Source: Nageia nagi (Eukaryota > Pinophyta). From it: 64,000 bases of DNA. Position 1 is the first letter of the stretch, and each line of letters begins with the position of its first letter. This document shows positions 45,001 through 57,210 of this stretch, piece by piece. The translations under genes were made by a program, and so were the position numbers. The notes beneath the pieces were generated by a model. That model saw only the letters and a program-made list of their open reading frames with translations, was not told the origin of the DNA and made no database searches. The stretch lies in contig JBITNC010000001.1 of NCBI GenBank assembly GCA_050084985.1, forward strand, positions 121,954,001-122,018,000, given 5' to 3'.

Positions 45001-47690
45001 AAATCCAAACCTGATACATTAAATTCTTCATTAATAACCTTTTTTCTTTACTTACAATATTGGTACATCTGTCATTTGTTTTTTATTATTTTTCCTATTT
45101 TTTTATTTTCTTATTGCATATTTTGTGTATCACTTATTTCTTTATTATCTTTATCTTTGTTTATATTATATTTTCTCCCTTATTTCTGTCTCTTCTTTAT
45201 TTCATTTCATTTTCACCCGAATAAGTTGAGCTTGTATTTTGATAGTGCTTGTTTATCATTTATTCATGTTACATTTTTCATAAACCACTATTTATATGCA
45301 TATTAGATTTCATTGTACAAAATATATTATTCCCATTGCAATGAAGTAGTTGCTTAATTCAAGGGCATTAGAAACAAGTTATGTTAAGCATTGTCATGTT
45401 CCATGTTTCTTTTTTACCTTTTCTAAAGTGACTTATGTTTATCTTTGAGCTAATCACAAGTTCCATCTTGAGTTTAGTCTAGAGAAAGGTAGACATAGCC
45501 ATATGTCATATAGTTGTTTTAGTGCGTAATGTTGCTTGTCTCATCATTCACCTAAACTAAAGCCTAGGGATCAATGTAAAATGTATTTGGCTAAGAAGCC
45601 CAAAAAAAAAGAAACAAAGTAATATACCACAATTATGTAATATAAAAAGAGTACCATTTGTAGATATTTTTCAATAGAAAAGGAACTTGAAAATAAAGAA
45701 AAATGAAAAAAGTGAAATAATTATGGCCCAAATCCAAAAAGATTCTCATCTTGATCACCTCTCATAATGTTATTCATGATCCTTGAGCAATGTGATTGTG
45801 ATGGTATCTCATTCCTTATGGGTGGGGTGTGTTTTTATGAAGACATATGGGATGAGTTTATTTTGATTTTTTTCCAATTGAGTTTAATTGGTTAATCCTC
45901 CCTTGCTCTATATGGGTAACACACAACTATTGTGCACATACTTTAGCTCAAAGATAATCTAACATTATTTTAGTAAGGCCTAGTCTTTTTTATGAATTTA
46001 AAAACCTCTTAACTTACTTGATTATATTCTTTTGTAACTACAAACTACAATTTGAGTATTGCATCCATTATATATACCATTTTATCTCTTTATCCATATG
46101 TGTTATGTTGATTGTTGTAAATAAACATCCCATATCATGTTGTTTATTTTTTCCTATTATTTATTTTTCACAAATTATTCTTCTATGTTTCTTATCCATT
46201 CTTGTCTATATCTTTGTTTTTTATCATATTTGATAAGTCAAGACATTGAATGGACATATCTCCCCTCATTGATAGGAAGCCAAGGAAGCCATTCTTTACA
46301 TAATTCTTAATGAATCCAAAGCGTTATCAACTAACATGTGAACTGATGGAACTCAACCTTTTCCATATTTTATTTTTTAACTTTATTACATATTTTTCAC
46401 AATTGTTTTGTTCTTGATTTTTTCCTTTTCCTCACATTATGTTCTATGCTATATATTACTTTTGTCACTATGATTTCTTATTCACATTTTTGTTTCTCTT
46501 TTCTATTTCATTCCTCTTTATGTTTTGTTAATTTGTGTTCTTTATTTATTATGAAAATATTTTCAATGTGTTTTTTTAATTTCTTTCCTAATATATTTAG
46601 TGTGTGTTCATTTTACTTATTAGTTAACATTCTTTTAAACATTTATTAACACTTAATTTGGAACCCCTTTTGGACCCAAACTAGCTTTTCATATGAATCT
46701 TAAATTATTATGATCTATTTTAACATTATAGATTTTATTATGATCATTAAAGGTCAACCTAAACAATGTATTATGCACATTACTATTTATTTGTGTAAGA
46801 TCCTATGAGCGTTGATGCTCCTCGATAATGGTGCAACATGGTATATATTTTACAAATAAAATATAAAACATATGCATGGGATGAATATCAAAATTTATCT
46901 CGATAGGATGTTGCATATACTCTCAAAAAAAATTATATTATATCTTGATGCCACCAATAAAGATTAGATGTATCACACTCAAAAGCTATTTATCGTTCTT
47001 TTGCAATGCATACTATACTAGTCTTACTTGTGCTTATACTACTTTTGGATCTAAGACTACTCTCTCTAACTTGCAAGGATCTCAATGTCAACATTAGGCT
47101 ACATTTATCCCCAACATAAATGCTCCCTAACATGATATTTTTGGGTATTCACATCCCAAGTCATTCTTGCATATAAGCTTCAGTCCAAGCATCCATTCAA
47201 TCTCATCATGGTAAGTAAACAAGTATTTATCTTTCTTATCCCTTTGTCATAGATTTTGTAAGTTGTTAGATATGATTCTCTTTTTCTTGATTTAAGTAGA
47301 TGCACTTATTTAGCAACACCTATAATTTAGGATTACATATTGGTGAATCCAACTCTTTTATTTTCAAATCTTAAATTGGAGTTTGATAAATTTTGACCTA
47401 GAAATCTTTATATTTCTATCATCCAAAAACCCAGGAAATTTGGAAGAATTTAATAATCAAATCTTGTGTGTGAAAAAAATGGTAGGATCTAATAGTATGC
47501 AAGCAATTCTAATAGATAGGTTTGAAATTGAACTTGATAATGACATATCAAGACATTATCTTCCATTGAGGAGATAGAAAGGAGTGAATTACTTGGAAAG
47601 AAAAGTATTCTAATTGCAATTGATGAGGAAGAAGCAAATTTTTGGTTTTTTCCACTATACTCACCTCTTGTCACTTTTCAATCTTCTTTA
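45000..47690. other. unassigned AT-rich region
   Basis: Low-complexity T-rich open stretches (45076-45306, 46018-46233, 46446-46649) are Phe/Leu/Ile-rich and look like noise. A short LLDNGAT-like reading near 46818 could be a gypsy protease relic but is too short to rely on. Confidence 0.4.
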
Positions 47691-48230
47691 CTTGGTCCAT
47701 ATTTGTGGCTCTTTAATACCTCGCTATTTTTTAAACTTCTTATCTCATTCATAAGATAAAGTGCTTTACCAATAAGTTATTAACTCCATTTTTAAGATTC
47801 ATTTTTCAAATTTGAGCTTCAATTTTCCTCCTTAATTCTAGTGATTTAACATAATAATATCTAATCCTCTCATTTTCTCCTTAGATTAACTTTGGTAATA
47901 TCAATCATAAGGTCTAAATATTTTTCATATGGATTGAACTATTCAAAGAAACTTTCTTGAACTTGATCCCAAGAATTTTACAAAACTTCCTTTATACCAT
48001 TGATGAACCACTCCATCAAGGAAGGTGGGAAGAAATACGTGTCCATTATTCTTTTATAGTTAAAGGTATTGTAAATACATGATCTCTTGAATTATTGAAC
48101 AAAATTTTATTCATATTCATAAAATTGACCAAAGAAAATAATTTTACCTATGATTATAGAAAAAAAAATTTGAATGTGTTTACCACTAGTGAGGAATGGT
48201 CTTAGCGATGGAATCAAAAATGCCAACTAT
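47690..48230 (-). pseudogene. possible gypsy gag fragment (strongly decayed)
   Basis: With frame changes the minus strand reads FLDGVVHQWYKGS, WDQVQESFFE, FNPYEKYLDLMIDITKVN and ERIRYYYVKSLELRRKIE between about 47810 and 48030. The W-Y-K-G, F..F.P and R..Y...L..L pattern fits retrotransposon gag. No neighbouring pol or LTR was found. Confidence 0.45.
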
Positions 48231-49930
48231 GTTAGCACTCAAGCAAATATAGTACTAGGCCTTCATCTTGAGATGATACTTCATCTTGATGCATCACTTT
48301 TATTATTGGTTGCAAAATTTAGATAACACACCAATAAAATACTTTGAATGCAACACAATTATGAAAATATACTCTCAACAATACAAGTGAAGATCTTTTA
48401 CATTACAAAAATAAATGAGAACAACATCATAATATAGACAACTCTCACCAAGATAAGATAAAAATGGACTTTAATTCTCATGCGCATGAGCATATAACAA
48501 CACCTTAACATTCTCATGCTCATACTCAAGATAGTAATTGCTCACTTGAATACTTGAATACCTAAGCACTTTAATTCTTATTTTTCATTCATATCATATA
48601 ATATATCTATTTATATGTTGAATTAGGTATCTAAATAATTTGAAATATATTCGATATTATTAAAAATATCTCCATTTAAAAAAAATCAATTTTCTTTATT
48701 TATAATCATTTCTTTCAAATTCACTCTTCTAAAATCAACTTTCCTTTTACACAATCTTATTTTAGAATTTTATTTTTCTACATCCAATCTCTTTTATTTC
48801 CACATTTCTTATGATATAATGTTTTTACTTTTACTTTTATTTTTACCATTTAGTGACCACTATTCATTTGTTCTATTCACACCATTTTCTAAACCCTAGT
48901 ATAATAAGGATTATTATATCCTTATCACAACATTTTAACTAAATTGTTATTATTATATCTCTATCACAACATTTAAACTAAGTTTTTATTTACTTGTGAT
49001 GAACTTCTACAACATCAAACCCTTAGTAAAACAATGATTATTATAACATTATCACAACATTTTAACTACATCGATAAACTTCTGCACCAACATTGTAGCT
49101 CATAGTAACATGGACAACATATTATGCTAGATCCCTAAAGATAATATATACTTATATGAAAAATTTAATGACAAGAGAACTTATATAGATTACATATTTT
49201 GAGATTAAACCCTTACAAGCTATGATCAAATTTGCAACCTGGCAATGCCCTACAAACCTTAATTTACCCTTCAAATAAGGGTGATAAAAACTTTACAAGT
49301 AAAATAAAATTCCATACTTTAAATTTGACCTTTAATCATAAAGGGTAATATTAATTTCAAATTTTCAAAATAAGAGAGAGTTTAAAAATCACCTATCAAA
49401 AATTAATATTTAAATATGAAATATATTACTATATACAATATAATTAATAAAATAATACATGTTGATGTCAACCATTGATGTAATGATGGTTATTCAATGA
49501 TAATCTACCATGTTACTAATAAAAAAGCACATCATAGTTGCTAATACCAATCAACCAACCTACAAAAGCTTTTCACCAACTAAATACAATGCTTGTCTTA
49601 AATTTGCATGCTTATTGCTTATGACCATGCCTATTGGTGGACTTAGAGTAAATTCATTAGAATTGTGATATTGATGGAGTTTGAGGCTTGGATCTTAGCA
49701 GTTACCATTTTTTATCTTCTTATTCTGGCCACTCTTCCATGGTTGCTTGGATGCTCCTCCTTCAGCTTATCTTGAATTTTCTCAACTAAAATCAGGTATT
49801 GTTATCCACCATTTTTAATCTTCTTTGTACATTTGAAATCATTATGCTTTCATATGGTGTTTCCTATGGTTGTACATAGACAAATGCATATGATTATTAT
49901 GCTAAAGTGTGTTTTTATTTGTAGCTATGT
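48231..49930. other. unassigned AT-rich region
   Basis: No ORF, LTR or RNA gene recognised. Short repeats of ATTATTATATC(C/T)xTATCACAACATTT occur near 48905-49080. Confidence 0.45.
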
Positions 49931-50062
49931 TATATGAATATTTATAAGGTTTAACAACCACCAGTTGATAAATACTAACCCAATGCACTAATACTAACTG
50001 AATAATTTGAAGCTTTGTCAACCACTAGTTGATAAACATTGACCCAATGCTTTGATACCAAC

Positions 50063-51655
50063 TGAAGAAGATAAGTTTACCAACCACTAGTTAATGAACT
50101 CATTTGAGCACTACCAAACTATGACACCAACCTTTAGTTCACCAAAATGAAGGATTGAAGTTGAAGGCTCAAACTCCAATCTCTTTTTGAGATGTAAATG
50201 TAGTGAATCAAGGATGAAATAAATACCTAGACTTCCATGTATTTTAAACAAGTAAAACTTTCCCAAAATATGAATTTAACCTTATAGTTGGATAAAGGAA
50301 AAAATACCTTTCTAAAAATTATTCACATGCCTAAAATAGACATATGGATCATTTGAAGCGATAATTTGAAGTTCTCAGATTATTTTGGAGTATTTAGGGC
50401 CTTAGATGCACTTTTTGGTATTAAAATACCTATTTGAATTTTGAATATGTATTTTTGTAGCACAAAGGTGTTGGCATTAGCAAGGTGGGATCTGCACCAT
50501 GTAATCAAGCCAAAATGTGGATTCTAGATCTCATGTTAGCAAAGTCTTCCCACGGTGCAGAATTGAGATTAGTTTCAAGAGTCAACTTCTGAGGCCCATA
50601 ACTTGGTCAAATATTAGTGAGACCTAGGAGTGTTATATACTGTTGGAAATAGTATGAAATTATTTATATGATGAAGGTTCAAAAAATTTGGAGAAGTATG
50701 GAATTGTCAAAAATTATTTACAAGTAAAAAGCTCCATGGGTTTAAGAGTAAGATTTTGTAAATAAAGGTTCAGAGATTATAAAGTTTTTTGAGTTTGTTC
50801 TACCAAAAACATATAACATGTTGTATATGGATGGAAAGGTATTGAAACTAGGAATCCAAAACAAAAGTAATAACACAATATAGAAGCAAATTAGTCTTAT
50901 ACAAAAGCAATTTGGGATAACCATGAATAACTCTGAATCCATTACTTAAATTGAAAAGCTAACAGATACCCACATGGTTAAAATGACCTCAAATAGCTAA
51001 CTATCACCATGTATTAGACTCATAACACTCCTATAAATATCTACAAGTGTTTTCTCATTCATTCAAGCCTAAAAAATGGAAACCATACAAGCTAATGTTA
51101 AAGAAGAGTTGTGGATGAAATTACTCTTTATATTGCTATTGAAAACTAGTCCAAATATTCAAATACAAGTTACGAACTTCATCATGTGGATCTTTAGAGA
51201 GATCCCATGTTGCTTAATGAAAAAGATAGCAACCATTCAAAGTGGAACAAGGGGCTCTCATAATACTACTTAAGGACAAGGTAGTCAACCATTACAAAGT
51301 GGTTCCATGGGGCATCCACAGGTTGCTTCAAGGCATTCACCAATAACCATAACCTCTCTCTATGCCATCAATAGAGGAGGAAGAAGAAACATAGTGAAAT
51401 GGGGTGCTCACAAGTTTTCTCCAAGCACAAGGAAGCCACAAACAACTCAAAACAAATTAGCCATTTATAAACCCATAAACTCCATGAGCTAAGTAGAAGT
51501 ATGTTGGAGAATCTTATCAGGAGTTTTTGAAGGAGTAAAGGTGATGACCACATTTTTCATAATCCTTCATATACAAAGGTTGAAGAATAAATTTCTCAAC
51601 TAAAAATATAATAAACATTGCAACATTACAATATAAGGAAATCAAATTTACTTCA
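50063..51655 (-). repeat. LTR-a of the array
   Basis: 1593 bp, plus-strand start TGAAGAAGATAAG, end TTTACTTCA. Upstream on the plus strand is GCTTTGATACCA (minus TGGTATCAAAGC, PBS). TATA-like TATAAATG at 51472-51479, minus strand. Confidence 0.65.
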
Positions 51656-52446
51656 TTTTCCCCCTTAATGTAAAATAATTTATACTTCACAAGCGAATAA
51701 GTGTTGGTTAGGTACGTCTAAAGGCACCCAACATAGTTAGTTCTAATACATCCAAGGAAGCCGATAGTCATATCCTCCTCATGTATTGGTTCAATGTTGT
51801 TGAGACACCTAACACAACTAGTTCTAGTGCATTTGAAGGCACCTAATAATATCTTGTTCTCCTTATAACAAGTGTTGGATTAGTGCATTATAGGGAACCC
51901 AACACAATCGCTTCTAGTGCTTTCAAGGTACCCAACATAAGCTTGCACTCCTTAACTAATGTTAAGTTTTGGTTCAGTACAACTAAAGCACCTAACATAA
52001 TCAAATCAGTGTAATCAAGGCACACAGATAAAGCTCACATTCCTCTTCTAAAGATAAGTGTTGGTAAAGTGCTTCTAAAGCACCCAATGTGATTGAATCA
52101 ATGCAATCAAGGTACCTGGTTGAAGGCAAAGGGTGTGAACAATGTGAATGGCATAGGTAAAGAGCATACAGGAGGAGAAACAATGGTGAGCATCATGTTC
52201 ACTTTGTACAAGGAGAAGTCAAGTTGATTTGAATATGATATTACTCTCCCTCAATATCATCAAGTCTTTGAAATAGGATCACTGAGGCTAACTGGACCAA
52301 ACAAGCTTCAATATCAATTAAATATTTTAAAGGTTTGACAACTACCAGTTGATAAACACTAACCCAATGCTCATATACAAATTGAAGAATTTAAAGGTTT
52401 GTCAACCACTAGTTGACAAATAATGACCTAATGCTATGATACCAAC
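51656..52446 (-). other. internal region 1 of the array, with minisatellite
   Basis: Polypurine tract TTAAGGGGGAAAA (minus, 51656-51668) and PBS-like TGGTATCATAGC (minus, 52433-52444) bound it. Between them (about 51700-52180) an imperfect minisatellite repeats AAGTGTTGGTT, AAAGCACCCAACA and TAGTTCTAGTGCAT-like units at roughly 60-95 bp spacing. No coding. Confidence 0.6.
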
Positions 52447-54261
52447 TAAAGAAGATAAGTTCACCAACCACTAGTTGATAAAATCATTCAATTGCTTCTA
52501 AAATTTGATAACAATATTTAGTTCACCAAACTAAAAGATTTGAATATTTGAAGGCTCCAAACTCCAAGCTCTGCTTTAGGATGTAAATGCAATGAACCGA
52601 GGATGAATAAATACTTGAAATTCCAAGTAATTTTAGATAAATAAAACTTGCCTAAAATATGAATTTAACATTACAATTGGATACATGAAAAAAATACCTT
52701 TCAAAAATTTATTCACATGCCTAAAACAGAGCTACAAATCTCTTGACATGTCAATTTGAAGTTCCTAGATCAATTCTAGAGTATTTTGAGCCTTAAACAC
52801 ACTTTTTGGGATAAAAAATACCTATTTAAGGTTCAAAATGCATGTATTTCTACATTTTAGAGGTGATTACATCAACAAAATGGGTTTTTCATTATGGAAT
52901 AAAGATAAAACTTAGATTTTGGACCTTTAGATGTGATGATGCTAGCAAAGTATTCCTAGGGTGCAAAATTGAGACTGGTTTTGAGGTTCAACTTCTGGGG
53001 CCCGTAACTGGGTAAAATACTAATGAAACCTAGGAGTGTTTTATACTGTTGGAAATGGTACAAAATTCTATATCCAATTATGAAGTTCTAGAAGAATTTG
53101 GATAATTTTATAATGGTGAAAAATTATCTTCAAGTAAAAGGCTCAATGGGGTTTAAGAGTAAGACTTTGTAAATGGAGGTTCATAGATTATGATTTAAGA
53201 GTGTGTTCTGCCAAAAAACTATGGCATGTTATACATGAATGGAAAATTAGTGAAACCAAAAATTCAAAACAAAAGGAATAACATACAAATAAATTATATA
53301 ACAAAATATATAGCCTTTATAAATAAACTATTCTTGTACAAAACAGTTTGGGACAGCCATGAATAACTCTGAATCCATTGCTCAAACTGAAAAATTAGGA
53401 GTTACCCACATGGTTAAAATAATCTCAAATAGATAAATATCACCATGTATTATAAAACTCTTATTAAGATCTACAAGTGTTTTCTCATATAGATAAGACT
53501 AAAAAATGGAAAATACATAAGATAGCATTAAGGAAGAGTTGCAAATGAAATTACTCTTTCCATTGCTATTGAAAAATGGTACAAATATTCAAATACAAGT
53601 TACAAACTTCATCAAGTGAGCCTTTAGAGATATCCCATGCTACTTGAGGAAAAAGGAAACAATCATCCAAATTGGAGCTGAGGCTCTCACAAGACTATTT
53701 AAGGATAAGGTAGTAAATAATTACAATGTGGTGCATGGGACATCCATAAGTTGCTTCAAGGCATTCACCAACAACCACAACCTCTCTCTACACCACCAAT
53801 AAAGGAGAAATAAAAAACAAGGTGCCATGGGGTACTCATGGGTTCTATCCAAGCACAAGGAAGCCACACATAACTCAAAATAAATCAGTTATTTATAAAA
53901 CCATAAACTCCACAAGCTGAGTAGAAGCATGTTGGAGAAGATTTGTAGGAGTTTTTGGAGGAGTAAATGTGCTGCAAAATAGTACTGCATATAATAGAGT
54001 GTTGCATTGGCTAAAGGATGGCACATCATGTTTATCCTAAATGAAGAAATATATCAAACTAGATCTGATTAGATGCCACTATAGGGAGAAGTGAAAGGAG
54101 ACATAAATGTGTCACCCAACAATGTTGAAAGTTGAAATTGTAGGTTTTCATCAGCCACATTTTTTATAATCCTCCATATACAAAGGTTGGTGAATAAATT
54201 CTTCAACCAAAAATAATAAAACATTGCAACATTACAATATAAGAAAATCAAATTTACTTCA
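52447..54261 (-). repeat. LTR-b of the array
   Basis: 1815 bp, homologous to LTR-a but about 170 bp longer near 53970-54160. Ends TTTACTTCA at 54261; TATA box TATAAATA at 53890-53897, minus strand. Confidence 0.65.
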
Positions 54262-55185
54262 TTCTTCCCCTTAATGTAAAATGTTTTATACTCCATAGGC
54301 AAATAAATGTTAGTTAAGTGCATCTAAAGGAACCCAACATAGTCAGTTCTAGTACATCCAAGGCACCTGATAGTCATATCCTCCTAATGTATTGGTTCAA
54401 TGTAATTGAGACACTCGACATAATTGGTTCTAGTGCAATTGAAGGCACCCAAAAATAGTTTGTTCTCATTATAACAAGTGTTGGATTAGTGCATCTACAA
54501 AGCACCTAATATGGTTGGTTCTAGTGCTTTCAAGGCACCTGATAGAAGCCTACACTCCTCCACTGATGTCAATTGTTGGTTCAATGTAGTTAAAACACCC
54601 AACATGATCAGTTTCAATGCATCCAAAGCACCTAATATAAGCTTTCTCTCCTCATAACAAGTGTTAGATCAATGCATCTATAGGGAACCCTACATAAGTT
54701 TGCACTTCTCTACTGATGTCAAATGTTGGTTCAATGCAGCTAAAGCATACAACATGGTCGAATCAGTACAATCATGGCACTCGTATGAAGCTCATGTTCC
54801 TCATTTGAAGATAAGTGTTGGTTTAGTATTACTAAAGCACCCAACACAACTGGATTAGTGCAATCAAGGTACATAGATGAAGGAAAATGATTTCAATGTT
54901 GTGAATGGCATAGGCAAAGTGCATATAGGAGGAGCAACAATGGTGAGATTCATGTTCATTGTGTATAAGGAGAAGTTGAGTTGATTTAAAGATGATATTA
55001 CTCCCCCTCAATATCATCAATTCATCAAAATATGATCATTGAACCAAACTAGACCAAACATGCTTTGATACTAATTGAAGATTTTGAAGGTTTGACAACC
55101 ACCAGTTAACAAAAACTAACTCAATGCTCTGATACAAAATAAAGAATTCAAAGGTTAAACACTAACCCAATGCTCTAATAATAAT
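54262..55185 (-). other. internal region 2 of the array, with minisatellite
   Basis: Polypurine tract TTAAGGGGAAGAA (minus, 54262-54274) then the same minisatellite (about 54310-54860) with one or two more units than internal 1, and degraded PBS-like repeats near 55060, 55130 and 55175. Confidence 0.6.
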
Positions 55186-55637
55186 TAAAGAAGATAAGTT
55201 CACTAACCACTAGTTGATGAACTCATTCAAGCACTATCAAACTCTAATACCAACCTTTAGTTCACCAAACTGAAGGATTTGAAGATTTGAAGGCTTCGAA
55301 CTCCAAGCTTTACTCTAGGATGTAAATGCAATGAATTAGGGATGAAATAAATATTCAAAATTCTAGGTATTAGATAAATAAAACTTGCTTATAATTTTAA
55401 TTTAACCTTATTGTTGGATAGAGAACAAAAATTCCTTTCCAACAGTTATTCGTATGCCTAAAACAAAGCTACAGATCTCCCAAAGCATCAATTTGAATTT
55501 CTCGAGTCAATTTTAGAGTATTTCAAGTCCTAGACACACTTTTTGAGGTCAAAAATACCTATCCAAGGTTTGAAACACATGTATTTTTGTATTCCAAAGG
55601 TGCTAACACCAGCAAGGTGAGTTTCGCACCATGGAAT
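55186..55637 (-). repeat. LTR-c of the array, truncated by copia insertion
   Basis: Matches LTR-a and LTR-b from their start through GCACCATGGAAT (55626-55637), where the copia LTR begins. The remainder should lie to the right of the window. Confidence 0.65.
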
Positions 55638-56136
55638 TGTTGGAATGTATAATGCATTATTGTAAAGGTTATGTAATAATCTTCTATGTAAGTTCACTAA
55701 TACTTAAGGGTATCATTTGATACCTTAAGTATTTAAGTGAATATGATAATGTAACTTATCTTACACTCCATGTCATGACCATGCCCCTTGGGTAAAAGGA
55801 TGTACATGTCATGCTTTTGTACATTGGATAAAAAGGTGATCCAAAGAGGGATTTTGGCCTATGAGTAGAAGGCTCCCTCTTTGTGATCATACCCAATTTT
55901 GTGGAGTAAAGCTATGCTATAGGATAGTGTTTAGGAGATGAGTTAGGAGAATTGTAAGAGATTCATGTTTGTGAATGAAGTGAGATCTAGTTAGTGGATG
56001 TACTCCTAGTTGGAGGAACCACTTATATCTTATGTTATGTTGTGAGATTGCCTTCTTGAGTTATCTTGATGTTAGTATGAGCTTTCATGCGATCTTGGGA
56101 GTTCAGAGTTTTTCATGTTATAGTTCAATTCTCTCA
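55638..56136 (+). repeat. 5' LTR of copia element
   Basis: 499 bp, TGTTGGAATGTATAATGC... to ...TTCTCTCA. The TATA region reads CCTATGAGTAGAAGG (55859-55873), altered from CCTATAAATAGAAGG in the 3' LTR. Palindrome at 55699-55733. Confidence 0.9.
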
Positions 56137-56153
56137 TTTGGTATAAGAGCTCC
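56137..56153 (+). other. primer-binding site of copia element
   Basis: TTTGGTATAAGAGCTCC, one mismatch to TGGTATCAGAGC (iMet tRNA), immediately after LTR end ...CTCA. Confidence 0.85.
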
Positions 56154-56819
56154 TTAGAAGATCCTCTTCACATTCTTGGTGTGGAAGCTCTTCTTCTTGT
56201 TGCAATTGAAGGTATTCATTTTGGAGGTCTTGAACCTTCTCTTCATTGTGAGGTAAAATATTTTTAAAAGTATAGCCTTTTTTTTGAATTATTAAATGAT
56301 ACTAACATGATTTCTTTTGATTAGTGATAATTTTTTTTATTAATATAAAAAGATATTGTTATAATTTCTACATACTAACATTTTTTTTGTTAGTTGTAAT
56401 TTGTAGTTAAAGTTGCTTAAAAATAGCAATAAGATTTTGTTATGAAGTTTGTAATGAAAGTTTGCATTTTTTTTACACCCTAGTGTAGAAATTTAAAACT
56501 TTGTAATTTCTTTACAATTAAATGCATCATGTATATATATTTATATACAAAATCTATTTTTTATATATATACAAAAAAAAATTATTTTGTATTAAAAAGG
56601 AGGTATTTCAAAATAGAAAGAGGAGGCAACATAGTATATATATGTAGATATGTTCAAAAAAAAATTTCTTTTGAATAATAATTTACATTATAAAAAAACT
56701 CTTATACTAAGAGTAAGGGGGCATGCAGTGTCATTTTTTATGCAGCCTTTCTTTATTATGTCTCTAAAGCTCAAAGCATGGTAGGAATTGTGATTCAACT
56801 AGTCACATCCCCAATCCAT

Positions 56820-57210
56820 TATTAAAATCATCCTCGTTGGCCCTTACACTGCTTGTATCCTCCCAAACCCTACATGCCTCATGTGGTACCCTCCACTCAA
56901 CAAATCACACTCCTCATGAACTATATGATCCCCTTGCACAGCCAAGTCAACCCACAACTTGGTCCTCTCCCACAGCCCCACCTTACTCAGTCTCCCTCGA
57001 TCTACCTTCGATGTAGCCCTCTTTGCTCCACCATAGCCTCTCTTTGCACTCAATCAACCCCTTGTGGCATGCTTTGAGGATACCAAAAAAAAAAAAATTT
57101 GGTGGCCTCCTTTGTAGTTGGCCGCGATCTCCTCCTTTTGCCCACGCACCACCTCATGATGCCTCCCTCCCTCCTCATGTGATAGGATCTTTTTTTTCTT
57201 GCTTGACTCC
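56820..57210. other. GC-rich island in copia leader
   Basis: C-rich on the plus strand (CCTCC, CCACC and CTCCC runs) in very AT-rich flanks, 0.7-1.05 kb from the PBS. Confidence 0.55.

Larger units (their letters stand above)
49930..55637 (-). mobile_element. tandem LTR array of a short-internal (TRIM/LARD-like) retrotransposon
   Basis: LTR-a (50063-51655), internal 1 (51656-52446), LTR-b (52447-54261), internal 2 (54262-55185) and LTR-c (55186-55637, cut by the copia at 55638). Each internal has a polypurine tract on its left edge and PBS-like sequence on its right edge, giving minus orientation. No gag or pol is present. The alternating order with shared LTRs fits unequal recombination between adjacent copies. 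Unit spacing is about 2.38 and 2.74 kb. Confidence 0.7.

Noticed and set aside
46810-47100. Gypsy protease motif LLDNGAT near 46818
   Set aside because: Only a few residues match and the downstream text cannot be read as protease without many shifts.
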